From Ectopseudomonas chengduensis (GTDB lineage: Bacteria; Pseudomonadota; Gammaproteobacteria; Pseudomonadales; Pseudomonadaceae), in NCBI RefSeq assembly GCF_900102635.1, contig NZ_FMZQ01000007.1, forward strand, positions 1 to 64,000: a stretch of DNA of 64,000 bases, given 5' to 3'. The translations under genes and the position numbers were made by a program. The notes below the pieces were generated by a model, which saw nothing but the letters and a program-made list of their open reading frames with translations, did not search any database and was not told the DNA's origin. Positions 34,165-44,100 of this stretch are shown here, in pieces; the stretch's first letter is position 1; each line of letters begins with the position of its first letter.

Positions 34165-34563
34165 TTAGTAGTTAATACCCAGATCGTTGAAGACACCCTC
34201 TGCATCGCCCTGACCGTCAGAAAGGGAGCCAGCAAAAGCGAGAACAAGCAGAGGCACAATAGTTGCTGCAGCGCCGCCAAGAACTGCACCAAACTGCCAT
34301 TTAGCTGGCTCGTTGCGCTTATTCGCCATGATCCAGCTAATAATTGCCACACCAGCGGTAACAATGCCAATACCTGCAATGATGATAAGGCCTAACTTTA
34401 CGCCGGCAGATACCTCAAGGGTAATGCCTCCAGTTAGATCGCTAGCTTTGAGAGCCCAGGCAGGCTGAGAAACAAAGGCAATAGCCATGAATATGAAGGT
34501 GCGCTTGACACGTTGGAGCAAACGGTCGGTTGCCTTATAAAGAATTTCGATCAGGTCTTTCAT
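34165..34563 (-). CDS. icmD: IcmD/DotP/TraR-like small membrane protein
   Basis: From the ATG at 34563, preceded by a GGTGA site at 5 bases, the product has 132 residues, equal in length to Legionella IcmD. A longer frame to 34611 exists but overlaps the upstream gene and has no ribosome site. Three hydrophobic segments are visible: a signal-like one (TFIFMAIAFVSQPAWA) and two further membrane segments (AGVKLGLIIIAGIGIVTAGV and AVLGGAAATIVPLLVLAFAG). Position between icmC and icmJ supports the call. Confidence 0.75.
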   Translation of the reverse strand: MKDLIEILYKATDRLLQRVKRTFIFMAIAFVSQPAWALKASDLTGGITLEVSAGVKLGLIIIAGIGIVTAGVAIISWIMANKRNEPAKWQFGAVLGGAAATIVPLLVLAFAGSLSDGQGDAEGVFNDLGINY

Positions 34564-34595
34564 AGTTTCACCCATAGGTTGTGGTTTTGGACCTA

Positions 34596-35189
34596 TTAGC
34601 TTGGAAGCCACATTAGCCCGGTTGAGTTATCAATCGCTTTTGCAATGTGCAAGCAGGCAATCATGGCCGTGCCAGCAGCGATGCGTGAAATAATGCTACC
34701 GATTAAATCGGATCGTGCGTCAGGTGTAAGGTAACCGAGCTTTGTGATCATGAAGTAACCACGCCCAAGTACCACGTACCCTGCAAGTACAATAAATCCA
34801 ATCACAGCCATTAGAGCTGTTTGACCTAAGTCGTCAGAACCGCTGGATGCTGAGTAACTTTCGATTCCCAGCGGGTCAGCGTATGACCAGAGTGAGTCAC
34901 CCATAACGCTGGCCCAAAAAGCCATGTCTATAAGTAAAGACCCACCAATCATCTTCGCAAAAATGGCTTTTGCACCACCTTGGCTTGCTTGATTCCTGTC
35001 TCCAATTTTAATCAAGTCAAACACTGCACTAGCTGAGATCAGAATGCCGGCAGCCGCGAAACAAACGAAGATGAACGTTAGAAGCGCGGGGTACTCGGCG
35101 GATAGGTTGACAAATACATCGCTCATTCCAACGCCGATGTTACCTAGCACATCTCCCATACCGCCGCTATTTGACCCATTGGCCGCCAT
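34596..35189 (-). CDS. icmC: IcmC/DotE/TraQ-like membrane protein
   Basis: A 197-residue protein (Legionella IcmC is about 194) with four membrane segments: LLTFIFVCFAAAGILISASA, a short one near GGSLLIDMAFWASVMG, TALMAVIGFIVLAGYVVLG, and SRIAAGTAMIACLHIAKAI. The loop before the third segment is Ser/Asp-rich. It lies in the expected place between icmG and icmD, 6 bases after icmG. It belongs to the inner-membrane part of the channel. IcmC and IcmD are weakly similar to each other, so the two names could be argued, but length and order agree. Confidence 0.75.
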   Translation of the reverse strand: MAANGSNSGGMGDVLGNIGVGMSDVFVNLSAEYPALLTFIFVCFAAAGILISASAVFDLIKIGDRNQASQGGAKAIFAKMIGGSLLIDMAFWASVMGDSLWSYADPLGIESYSASSGSDDLGQTALMAVIGFIVLAGYVVLGRGYFMITKLGYLTPDARSDLIGSIISRIAAGTAMIACLHIAKAIDNSTGLMWLPS

Positions 35190-35195
35190 AAATCG

Positions 35196-36710
35196 TTACC
35201 TTCTGATGAGGCCCTGAGTTGTACAAACAGTTCTGTTAAATCTGTCGAAGCTTTTTACCGCGCCATATCCAGGAACTTCAACGCCCTGTTTAACCAAGAG
35301 CCCTTCACCATCCTGAACACGAACAACATATGCCGAGGAGTTATTGATCCCTTTGACGCGCCAGTTGCTCGATACAAGTCGGCCATCACATTGCTGGAGA
35401 CTATGCGCTTGAGAGCCTTCAGATATTGGCGCAACGACAGATGCAACCTGCTGCGGGGCTGGAAGCACGACAGGTTTTGCGACTTCAACGGGTGCAACTG
35501 GCCTTGCCTGTGGTGCATGCGCTACAGGCTGAGCTGCAACAGGGTTTGCATTTGGTGAAGTCACGACGGCCTGACTTTTTGCCGCAACTGGCTTTGCCGC
35601 TACAGGTGTCCGATCTGCTGCTCGTTCGTTGATTTCCTTCTTCAACGCCGCAACATCCAATTCTTGTTTTTTGGAGATGCCCTCAACAGTCTTAACCAAA
35701 TTTTCAACGAGCTTTCGTTGCTCGCTTTGCTGAGCAATACTTCCGTCGATGGCCTTGCCTAGCTTGGATACTTCGCCACGCAGATCGGCCATAACAGTTT
35801 TCAGATCAGCAACCTCCTTGCGTGAAGTCTCAACAGTTGCCGCCAGTGAATCTACTCGACTGTTTTGGACGGTCTGGCTGATAACATTCGGATCAATCTT
35901 GATAGCACCTGGTGGCAAATCCATTGCACCTGCATGCTCCAATGCTTTGTCATAGAGAGCGTCTTCCTCAGTAGGTGCAATAGGGGAGGATGTAGGTGCT
36001 GACGCAGACATAGAAACAACTCCGCCGTCGCTGCGCAGCACACGAAGCCCGCTTTCTTCTCGCGCCGAGATCGAATCACTATGAGAACCAAAGGAATCCC
36101 CTTGCGTCTCCAAGAATTCTTCCCGTTGCAGTTCTCCATCGTTCCCGCCCTTGGAGATTTCTTCTACTGCCAAGGGCTGCGGAGCGACAGTGTTCGTCAT
36201 AGGCTGAGATTGGCCGCCGCCTAGAGCTGCAACAAGATCAGCGCTTTCTTTATTCAGGTCCTGGCTTGGGCGTATCTGTTGTCCTGGATTATGACTTTGT
36301 ACCGGAGCAGGGGCTTGGATGGTCTCGTCTGGGAATTTGTGTTGCGCCGGACTTGAGGGCGCGACGATGGTAGCCCAAGCCCAATAGCCAAGGGCACTGA
36401 GGAGGCCGACCATCACTGTTCCAACCACAGCGATCAGAATGTTTGAACTACCTCCCTTGGCAACGTCGACTGCCTTGCCTTCATTAGCCCCCTGTTGCTC
36501 CAGCTGGCTATCGAAGTCATGTGGCAAGTCCAGTCTTTCTGGCATAGGCATTTCTGACACATGCTGGCTCATTACCTGTTCTGACTCAGCTTCGATACGG
36601 GATAAGTCGAAGTCATCTCTCAACTCATCGTTATTCAGATCGAAGTCAAACCGCTGACCACTCTCTTCGGGGCTATGCTCATTCTGTTGCTCTGCGTGGC
36701 TGCTGCTCAT
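35196..36710 (-). CDS. icmG: IcmG/DotF/TraP-like inner-membrane protein
   Basis: A 504-residue bitopic protein: an acidic cytoplasmic N-terminus of about 90 residues, a membrane segment (ILIAVVGTVMVGLLSALGYW, residues 92-112), a long periplasmic part with a coiled-coil (NSRVDSLAATVETSRKEVAD and following, about residues 290-370), a Pro/Ala/Val linker, and a conserved C-terminal domain with two cysteines (QCDGRLVSSNWRVKGI and RTVCTTQG). Legionella DotF is about 269 residues with the same topology, so this version is expanded in the linker regions. It follows icmE after 21 bases and has an AGGA site before the ATG. Confidence 0.72.
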   Translation of the reverse strand: MSSSHAEQQNEHSPEESGQRFDFDLNNDELRDDFDLSRIEAESEQVMSQHVSEMPMPERLDLPHDFDSQLEQQGANEGKAVDVAKGGSSNILIAVVGTVMVGLLSALGYWAWATIVAPSSPAQHKFPDETIQAPAPVQSHNPGQQIRPSQDLNKESADLVAALGGGQSQPMTNTVAPQPLAVEEISKGGNDGELQREEFLETQGDSFGSHSDSISAREESGLRVLRSDGGVVSMSASAPTSSPIAPTEEDALYDKALEHAGAMDLPPGAIKIDPNVISQTVQNSRVDSLAATVETSRKEVADLKTVMADLRGEVSKLGKAIDGSIAQQSEQRKLVENLVKTVEGISKKQELDVAALKKEINERAADRTPVAAKPVAAKSQAVVTSPNANPVAAQPVAHAPQARPVAPVEVAKPVVLPAPQQVASVVAPISEGSQAHSLQQCDGRLVSSNWRVKGINNSSAYVVRVQDGEGLLVKQGVEVPGYGAVKSFDRFNRTVCTTQGLIRR

Positions 36711-36731
36711 AAATCCTCCAGATAGCGCGTC

Positions 36732-37994
36732 TTAACGACACACATCGTCCAAAAAGAAGACGCCGACTTCATCGCCAACCTTTAGGGACACCGTTATGGG
36801 CCTATCTAGGCGATCCTGAAAAGCAGACCCAAGATCATTTCCAAGTGAACCGAGGGCCATTTTTATTTCACGCGAAGAATCCTGTTGCGTGGATTGGATT
36901 GCGTTACCGTCGCTTATAACAACCTGCTGATTTGCATTTTTTTCCGCTGCGCTACCCACAGCCTTTAAGACAGTGCCAAAGCCCCACCAACCATAGCGGT
37001 ACATAATGTGGCGATCCACGTCACCCTCAACCGCATTAAGCGAAGTTCCCACATCCAATCCAATTGCACTTACGTTGGTGTAAGTCTTCCAGGGAGTGAC
37101 CAACTTGTTTAATTCAAGGCGAATCCATTCTTCCTTTCGTTCGAAAGAACCTATAAGCCGAAAATTTCGTGCTGAACCATTTCGAATAGTAAGCGAGGCG
37201 CTACCGCCGACATCGCTATTCAGGGCAAGATCGGCCGTAGCCATATACATGTCCCCTGCCCTAGCTAGGAAAGTGCATTGTGTTTGCTGCGAAACATTTT
37301 GCTGAGCAGCGGATTGCATTGCATTAGGTTGCTGTGCGTCACGACTTGTTGTTCCCCGTGAACTTCCAGCATAGCTCCAGGAAACCGCTAGAGCTTTCGG
37401 AACACGGCCTTCGTCCTCGATCAAGCCCTTGATTAGATCATCCAGTTGCTTGTTGGCCTCACGATCAGCATTTCTAGCTTGAGCGTTTTGCTGTGCTGTA
37501 GTTCTTGCCGGCTCTTCAACTTGGCCAGCCTCCGAAACTTTCTTCGGTGTTTTCAGTTGCACTTCCGGTTCGAACGGATTCTCCTCGCCCATAGTCACAA
37601 TAGGATGTGCGTTTGGGTCTGTTTTCTGAATTTCAGGGAGTGTCTCCGTATTGAACCTTTCAGCCTCTCGCCGTTGAAACTCGGTCGTTTCGTTGCTAGC
37701 CCTGGTTGACACTTTCGAGCCCTGCCCAACCGTACCAACTGATGCGGGCTTCACATCGCTCTGGGAAACCGAGAGGAATCCCCATGCGATGCCACCGATT
37801 AGTAAAAATGCTGATCCACCAATAGCAACCAGCCGCCACTTATTCTCTTTGTTGAAGATTCCTTTAATCGCTTTTCCACCCCGAACGGGGGCAATAGTTG
37901 CGTATTCCGCTCCAACGCGCTCGGATTGATCTTCACGGCTAGCGGAAAGACCAAAAGCCTCATCGGCAATCTTATCTTCGTCTGGCGTAGCCAT
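36732..37994 (-). CDS. icmE: IcmE/DotG/TraO-like channel protein (VirB10 class)
   Basis: From the ATG at 37994 the product has 420 residues; a TTG at 38018 is an alternative start. It has a cytoplasmic N-terminus, one membrane segment (RLVAIGGSAFLLIGGIAWGF, about residues 54-74), a linker, and a C-terminal domain homologous to VirB10/TrbI: CTFLARAGDMYMATADLALN, WKTYTNVSAIGLDV and the terminal SLKVGDEVGVFFLDDV. Legionella DotG is about 1048 residues because of a large repeat region that is absent here; R64 TraO and this protein are the compact form. It spans both membranes in the channel core. Confidence 0.82.
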   Translation of the reverse strand: MATPDEDKIADEAFGLSASREDQSERVGAEYATIAPVRGGKAIKGIFNKENKWRLVAIGGSAFLLIGGIAWGFLSVSQSDVKPASVGTVGQGSKVSTRASNETTEFQRREAERFNTETLPEIQKTDPNAHPIVTMGEENPFEPEVQLKTPKKVSEAGQVEEPARTTAQQNAQARNADREANKQLDDLIKGLIEDEGRVPKALAVSWSYAGSSRGTTSRDAQQPNAMQSAAQQNVSQQTQCTFLARAGDMYMATADLALNSDVGGSASLTIRNGSARNFRLIGSFERKEEWIRLELNKLVTPWKTYTNVSAIGLDVGTSLNAVEGDVDRHIMYRYGWWGFGTVLKAVGSAAEKNANQQVVISDGNAIQSTQQDSSREIKMALGSLGNDLGSAFQDRLDRPITVSLKVGDEVGVFFLDDVCR

Positions 37995-37998
37995 GGCG

Positions 37999-38964
37999 TC
38001 ACTTAATCCCTTGTTCAAGAATGGCGGTTGCAGGACTGCGGAGAATCTTCATCACAACCGTCCTTCCTTCGTTATTTGTTCCCAAAACTTCAGTAGCTGC
38101 TTCCAGCCTGTAGGCTCGATAACGCCCATTACCTGGCGAAGAACGCAAGATTTTTGGAGAGAACACGGCAATAGGGGTCCGAAGGTAAAGCACACCATCC
38201 TTCAACCACGCTTTACCCTCAGCCCCCTCTACGACCATTTCTTCGCTGCCGGCAGGGGTGACGCCATATAGCGCGTGATTCAGATCAACATCGGTATCTG
38301 TGCCAATCACCACGCCTACATCTCGAAACAAGTCACTTTGGCTGGTCTGCGGACCAACATCCTGCACCCGCACAGTGGCGTTTCGGTGGTACATTGAAGG
38401 CTTTCCTACCAACTGAACGGAGATAGGCGTTTGCTGGCCAACAAGGAACACTGTGATGTTGCCGACCACGCCATGCTTCAATGCAGTTACTGTGAAGCTT
38501 CCTGCCTGGGGGTCATTTATATCAATGCCATTTCCCTCCGCCCCTTCGCCAGGTTGCCCCTTAGAGTCAGTTGCAGCCTTCTCGATATAAACAAGCCCAT
38601 CTAGGAACGAAGATATTTTTCGTATCGGCCACGGTTTTCCGTATGCGTCGATAAAGCTAACGGCACTACTCTGGTATCTGGCGATGAATATTTTCGGCTC
38701 TCTGTTATCCGGCCCAAGAGTCACATCGAAAATTTCATCAATGTTGAGAATTTCTTGAGGAATCTCGGGCTCAAAGTCCCCCTGAATAGGGGCTTGTTTG
38801 GCCGCTGAAATATTTTGGATTCTTTCACGAAGATTCAGAATGCTTTTCGGATCAGCTTTAAGAAGTTGATCACCCCGAACCTCAAGCTCACTCTTCGCCT
38901 GTTCTGCCAGAGCAATACCTGGCAGAATCAGGGTCGCCAGCAAAGGGAGACAAATCAGTTTCAC
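37999..38964 (-). CDS. icmK: IcmK/DotH/TraN-like outer-membrane core protein
   Basis: A 321-residue exported protein with a signal peptide (MKLICLPLLATLILPGIALA). The mature part has an N-terminal helix, a domain with the family's SAVSFIDAYGKPWPIRKI segment and a C-terminal VirB9-like beta domain (AEGKAWLKDGVLYLRTPIAV and RAYRLEAATEVLGTN). DotH, with DotC and DotD, forms the outer-membrane ring. It overlaps icmL by 4 bases. Confidence 0.85.
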   Translation of the reverse strand: MKLICLPLLATLILPGIALAEQAKSELEVRGDQLLKADPKSILNLRERIQNISAAKQAPIQGDFEPEIPQEILNIDEIFDVTLGPDNREPKIFIARYQSSAVSFIDAYGKPWPIRKISSFLDGLVYIEKAATDSKGQPGEGAEGNGIDINDPQAGSFTVTALKHGVVGNITVFLVGQQTPISVQLVGKPSMYHRNATVRVQDVGPQTSQSDLFRDVGVVIGTDTDVDLNHALYGVTPAGSEEMVVEGAEGKAWLKDGVLYLRTPIAVFSPKILRSSPGNGRYRAYRLEAATEVLGTNNEGRTVVMKILRSPATAILEQGIK

Positions 38965-39677
38965 GGCCTACTCCCCTTGGGCGTCACTTTATAGTTTGCA
39001 ACCCAAAGCCCACTTTCTCGCCAGGTAAGGCTCACGCGGCGTATCTGCATCATCATTACCAGCTCAATGGAGCCCCGCTGCTTGCCTTCAATCGTCAGTC
39101 GATACGGGACCTCTACTACCCATTGCCAGTAGCCCTGTGGTGCAATCCAACCTTTTCGAAGAACAGCCCCCTGCGGCGTCGCATAGGCGATACCCTGCTT
39201 TTCGCGCGTCAGGTAATCAAGAACACCCACTTGTCGCAGTGAACCAACGAACCCAGATCGCGCGCTATCGCTCAGACACCCCGTTTCGTTCTGGACGTGC
39301 TTTTCCCAGTCGTTGTAGGAGAGGTCATAGATTGTTGTGATGCATTTTTCTGCCCACGCGAGAATCTCCGCATCGCTATACATCGGCGCATTGAGAAGCG
39401 GGAGTTCTCTGATTCGTCCGTCAGTGGTTTCACCGAGCAGTTTCGGTTCAGGAACCTTGTTGTAGAGGACGACATTGAAAGCCAGCGATAAAGCCAGGCA
39501 GGCCATTAGGCCAACCATGTAGCGATTCTTTCGGCGCAGCTCTTCGCCTGCAACGACGCCTAGATTTAGCAGTGCAACAATGCCCTGGGTGTCGAGGACA
39601 CGATCCAAGAGAGAGGCGTCGCTTGATGCCTTCGCGGAGTTTTTATCTGCGCCCGCGTTATTGGGTGCTTTAGTCAT
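38961..39677 (-). CDS. icmL: IcmL/DotI/TraM-like inner-membrane protein
   Basis: From the ATG at 39677 (GGAGA site 5 bases upstream) the product has 238 residues. The frame continues to 39704, but the chosen ATG overlaps the stop of the preceding gene as ATGA, a usual coupling signal. One membrane segment (YMVGLMACLALSLAFNVVLY, about residues 53-73) leads to a periplasmic NTF2-like domain (AEILAWAEKCITTIYDLSYN; LTREKQGIAYATPQGAVLR; WQWVVEVPYRLTIEGKQRG), as in DotI/TraM, which is VirB8-like. The two Cys (KCITT and TGCLS) may form a disulphide. Confidence 0.85.
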   Translation of the reverse strand: MTKAPNNAGADKNSAKASSDASLLDRVLDTQGIVALLNLGVVAGEELRRKNRYMVGLMACLALSLAFNVVLYNKVPEPKLLGETTDGRIRELPLLNAPMYSDAEILAWAEKCITTIYDLSYNDWEKHVQNETGCLSDSARSGFVGSLRQVGVLDYLTREKQGIAYATPQGAVLRKGWIAPQGYWQWVVEVPYRLTIEGKQRGSIELVMMMQIRRVSLTWRESGLWVANYKVTPKGSRP

Positions 39678-39952
39678 ACGGTCTCCATCTCCATCGTCCA
39701 GCATTCCGGCCTTAGATCAAGCCGCGTCACCCGGTGATCAGTTAGCCTCTCAGTGACCTCAATGGCCTTTAGCTCTGACGGATGCCGCCTTACCTCAGCC
39801 CTTTTCTTGTCAGCACTCCATTCATCGGGCGCAGGATCGTTCTCCCACTTCCGAACAAGCGCCACGGACACCCCATGCGCCGCCGCAAGGCGCAGTCTGA
39901 AAGCACCCCTTTCGCCTTTCGGCAGTGAACGTATGTAGTCGCGTAGCAGCAT
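39674..39952 (-). CDS. Cro/YdaS-like helix-turn-helix regulator
   Basis: A 92-residue protein. Residues 3-38 (RDYIRSLPKGERGAFRLRLA, then AAHGVSVALVRKWEND) form a Cro-type helix-turn-helix in which the AHGVSVALVRKW stretch is the recognition region. The remaining residues include a short strand-rich end. It is the first gene of the Dot/Icm operon, overlapping icmL by 4 bases, and divergent from the dsbC-like gene. An inverted repeat, TGCTAC-ACATC-GTAGCA, lies 15-31 bases upstream of its start and is a likely operator, so it probably regulates its own operon and perhaps the divergent one. Confidence 0.75.
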   Translation of the reverse strand: MLLRDYIRSLPKGERGAFRLRLAAAHGVSVALVRKWENDPAPDEWSADKKRAEVRRHPSELKAIEVTERLTDHRVTRLDLRPECWTMEMETV

Positions 39953-39966
39953 TGATCTCTCCTAAC

Positions 39967-39983
39967 TGCTACACATCGTAGCA
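39967..39983. promoter_or_regulatory. Inverted repeat, likely operator of the HTH gene
   Basis: TGCTAC (39967-39972) and GTAGCA (39978-39983) are separated by ACATC. It lies between the divergent HTH/dot-icm and dsbC-like genes. Confidence 0.55.
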
Positions 39984-39990
39984 CTGAAAA

Positions 39991-40014
39991 ACTATTCGGT
40001 GTAGTATCACTAAA
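39991..40014 (+). promoter_or_regulatory. Shared promoter-like element before the dsbC-like gene
   Basis: The plus strand reads ACTATTCGGT, GTAG, TATCACTAAA. The stretch ACTATTCGGTGTAGT is also a partial inverted repeat (ACTA...TAGT). It matches the elements at 13627, 24044, 49043 and, in its second half, 57328. Confidence 0.6.
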
Positions 40015-40036
40015 CCAAAATTTTATGGTGAACCAT

Positions 40037-41095
40037 ATGACCGACAGCATCAGTAAACCCAAGGGCATACTTTTCGCCGCGTACCTAAGCTCTGCCCTCG
40101 CAATCCTCGCTCTCGGGAGCATCGTGCTCTACTTTTGGGTAAAGGGTGATGGCGGGTCTTCGCAGGCCTGCGAGAAAGCTGCAGGCATTGATCAGGCGCA
40201 TGCACTTCTTTCTGTGCACTTCCCAAAGCTGGCTATCAACACGGCCGAATTGCTCGACCTGGGTGCAGGTGCAAAAGCTGCAGGCTGCCTTCTCGAAGTA
40301 GACATGCACGCGGTAAAAGGCGACGACAGCTCACGTGGATTTGTCTACCTGCTCCCTGATGGACAGCGTTTCCTGAACGGGCCTCTTCATGACCGAAGAA
40401 GCAAAATTCAGGTTCGCACTGGCGGCGCTAGTGCTGACGGAGAACTGGAGACTGTATTAGCTACCAACAATGCAGCGATCAACATGATCAATGAGCGGCT
40501 CGCTCTACTCGGCGCAGCCCCGGCCGGCTCCCCAGCACCATCCACTCCTGCAACGCAGGAGCCCTCTGCATCGCCAGAGGCGGATCAAAAGTCTGTCACT
40601 GCTGCACGAGAGGATTTGCTTGCGAAATTGGTAGCTCTTCCCAGCATTCGGTCCCCGGAAGGGTCACCAGACAAAGCTGTTTATGTTCTGGTCGATCCGG
40701 TGTGCGTGAATTGCGCGAAGCTCTCCGCGCAGAGCGAAGAGCTGACCAAGCGATTTGGTATCCAATGGAACTGGCTTCCAATGTACACCTCGGAGCGGGG
40801 GTGGGTGCTCTCTGCCCTGGCGTTGAGGGAGTATGGACTTGACCCCAAGAGAGGGAACGATGTTCTTCACGAAACAATGAAGCCTACGTGGGATGTTTCG
40901 AAGCATGCTGAAAGCATCGAAGCATTATCTGAAGCAGACTATGTACGCGCTAAAGAAAACTTCATGACTTATCACAGCCTTGCTGATAAGAACCCTAGCC
41001 TTGGAACCCCTGTGGTTGTTTTTAGGCGGAAAGATGGAACCGTAGAAGTAATCAGCGGACTGCCAAACGCCGACGACTGGCAAGCTATTAACTGA
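40037..41095 (+). CDS. DsbC/DsbG-like periplasmic thiol-disulphide protein
   Basis: From the ATG at 40037, preceded by GGTGA at 5 bases, the product has 352 residues (an in-frame ATG at 40025 adds four). An N-terminal membrane anchor (AAYLSSALAILALGSIVLYF) leads to a dimerisation-like domain, a Pro/Ser/Ala linker (about residues 165-190) and a thioredoxin fold with the active site VDPVCVNCAKL (CVNC, residues 223-226) and the cis-Pro loop GTPVVVFRRKDG. DsbC enzymes commonly use CGYC; CVNC is unusual. It probably folds cysteine-rich channel and pilus proteins such as the PilS-like pilin and IcmG. The gene stands alone between a divergent promoter and a terminator. Confidence 0.82.
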   Translation: MTDSISKPKGILFAAYLSSALAILALGSIVLYFWVKGDGGSSQACEKAAGIDQAHALLSVHFPKLAINTAELLDLGAGAKAAGCLLEVDMHAVKGDDSSRGFVYLLPDGQRFLNGPLHDRRSKIQVRTGGASADGELETVLATNNAAINMINERLALLGAAPAGSPAPSTPATQEPSASPEADQKSVTAAREDLLAKLVALPSIRSPEGSPDKAVYVLVDPVCVNCAKLSAQSEELTKRFGIQWNWLPMYTSERGWVLSALALREYGLDPKRGNDVLHETMKPTWDVSKHAESIEALSEADYVRAKENFMTYHSLADKNPSLGTPVVVFRRKDGTVEVISGLPNADDWQAIN

Positions 41096-41107
41096 AATCG
41101 ATACCGG

Positions 41108-41137
41108 AAAAAACCCCGCCGAAGCGGGGTTTTTTTA
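41108..41137. terminator. Bidirectional terminator
   Basis: CCCCGC (41114-41119) and GCGGGG (41124-41129) form the stem around CGAA, extended by A/T pairs on both sides. The stop codon of the polyvalent protein gene (41135-41137) lies in the T-tract. Confidence 0.92.
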
Positions 41138-44100
41138 TCCTAATCGGAAAGGTCTAGGCCTTGTCACTTGGTTGTCTTGCATTGGCTCCAGATTCCAGAT
41201 GATGTTATCCGCATCCCAGCAATCAGCTTCCGATATTTCAGTCTCGTGGTGGAGGTCGAACTCATGTCTGCGCTGTGCTAACTCACCACTTCGAAATCGG
41301 TTGAAGAGCGATTCGACTACCGCCTCACCGAAAACGTCCTTAACTTCGATGACACCTTCGACGAAATCGTTCGCTCGGTTGAACTCGATCAAACCACTAT
41401 CAGCACTTAGATTTAGTTTCCCAGCCGCCCAAAATTGGTAAGCATAAGCCTGCATCTCTTTAGTGTCGCTGAGCATGTGTTCCACGGCATCAGCATAACC
41501 CTCCACCCTCATAATGTGAGCAAGCCTCTTCGCCAGAGGGCTTTCAGGGACAAATATTGACGCCATTGCTCCTTTTTCCTCTTCGGTAAGCAGTACAGCG
41601 TGCGCTGCATGCCAGGCCTCATGATTGAAGGTATCCTCATCGGCACAGGAAGCATTTAGCTGAATGAGGTGTCGAGCAAGAGCGTAGAAGCCAGGCTTCT
41701 CACGTGGATCGTCAATTACCCAAAGATGCGGGGCAGCCGACTTGAATAGCGTCTCCAGTTTTTCTTGTGCTAGCGATATAAGATCGTTGGCAACAAGCGG
41801 GGCGCGGCTGTACATTTCTGTATTCAACACCGGCATCTCGATCTCCCCCAGATACGGGTGATTTACTTTCTGAGTTTCGTTGCGTATCGAGTCGATCCAG
41901 GGACTGAAGTAATGGTTTATCCGCTGCATGTGCGAATCAGATGGATAGAGCCCCATAGCCGATTCACGATAGTTTTGCTTTACCAGGTAGTCATTTCTCT
42001 GCTTTGCCGATTCAAGCATATTGCTGAACCAAGCCTCTCCCGCCCGAGCAAACATTTCCGCAGGCTGAGACCAGTAGACACGCTTCTTTTCTCCATCCAC
42101 TGCGATAGCCGAACGTAGGAAAGCACTTTGTTCCGTGTAACTGCTGAGGTCAGCCCACGTCGCTCCATCCTTTGGTGCACGCATAATGCTCGCCATTAGC
42201 GCATAGAAAGAGGATGCAACTTCCTGCCTAAGCTTGCCTTTAGTCTCTGGGGCCGAAATTCTTATGTTCTCATCCGATTTGAGCGGATACGCAATTGCGT
42301 CAGCAAGATCGACAGACACGCCTCGGTACAAGCGCCCAAAATGGTTTGCCGCCGCATGGAAAAACTCATGCGCCAAAGTTCCATCACCTCGCATACGTGT
42401 GAGGTTGATTGCCATGTTGACCGGCTCAAAATGTGCGTCTGCTGCGTTTCTACCGCCCTTACCTCTGCTACCTATACAGAGCCCAAGTTTCCCCCCTAAA
42501 CTTAAGGCCATGGGTTCCCAACCCAGCACTCTGGCAAAGTCCATCATGCTGTCGTAGGCAAAATTCAGATGCTTTTCCCGTTCCTCTTGAGTGGTCCAGT
42601 TTCCGTACTCCACCCCAGAGAACCCAAAGGTACGGATGAAGTCTTCGCCCGTGACTGACTTTCCATTGCGATAGTCCGGACCAATGCGCTGAAGTTCACC
42701 ACGCTTTACTCGGCTGCCGGCGGGAACTGACTTTGGTTTAGCTTTTACGCGAATTAATTGGGACCAATCGGTATGAGCAGCGACGTCTCTAAGCTTCGAC
42801 GACTGTGTAAAATCGACCCGGCTTTTTAGTGTCGTATGCGTACCACGTATTTTAAGGTCTTTACGCATACAGTAAACGTCACTCACATGGCGGAATTCGT
42901 CACCCCCAAAGAGCTTAGAGGAAATAGCGTTCAATGAATCTTGATATGTTGCAAGATCACCGGTAAGGCTTCTATCTAGTGTTTTATATGCCTGCACCAA
43001 TTCAATAAATGCAGTCACATGGCTCTTCATTAATGACTTTGGCTTTGCATCAACTGTTTTCCAAATAAGGTCATGCATTGCTGCCACTCGGGGAAGCGCA
43101 CCTAGCTCACGCATTTCCTCAAAGCTTTTACGCGGCCATAAAAGCTCTTTCGTTATGTAGTTTGACTTTTGACTGTCGCTCATTAACTCAGCGCTGGCTA
43201 TTAGCTGCGCCTTATCAAAGCCCCTAATGTCTTTAGCCGCAAGACCTGCAACGACACCCGTATCTACGTATTTATCAGCTGACTCGCCAGCATTTGATAG
43301 AGATGCAGAACTCTTAATAACCGCAGGTTTGTCATCCCCATTAAGAAGCTCTACCAGTTCTGGATCAATCCAACTAAGAGTATCCAGACCTATGACAATT
43401 GATCGTCCTCCCCGGTCCTTTATATCCGAGACAGCTTTGCCAATAACAGCAGCGCGAGTTTCTGACATTTGAGCCGTATCTACATTGACCGGTCTTGTGA
43501 AAATGCTGCGGGCCTTCAACTCTAATGTTACGCCCCATACCCCTTCACGCCTTGCAGCGACAGCCACTTGTCCCAAAATACGGTCGAGATTCTGCTCCGG
43601 GATTTTCATAACGCGAGTGCCGCCTAAACGATAGAGGTCGGCTCTTATTAATTCCTTAATGCTCTCATCAGAAATAGCTCGAAGCCTTCCAGGTATCTCT
43701 CGTACACGCCTTGCCAGCGTATAACGCTTAACTAGCTCTGCATGTTTTTCAAGACGAGATGCCTCCACCCTCCCTAGAGCAGGTGAATATCGAATGATTG
43801 CTTCAGCATAATGATTTAAAGCAGGGTCTAGCGTTTGGTATAATCTAGCGCTATCCCAATCCAGCCAAGGCCTTCCACCCTTAACAACATTGGTGTACAT
43901 CAGTCCTTCAGCACGGGGGACTTTCTCATCAAGTGCACTCGAATCACATCTTACTACGTAACTGTCTAGCTCTCTTTTTGCTAAAGATTTGAGCCAGCCG
44001 ATTCCCAGTTCGTTTTGCCCGCTAAGAAGATTAACCAGATCAGATAGCTGGATTAGTGATGACTTCAGGTTAACGACATCGAATTCCAACAAGCGCTGCG

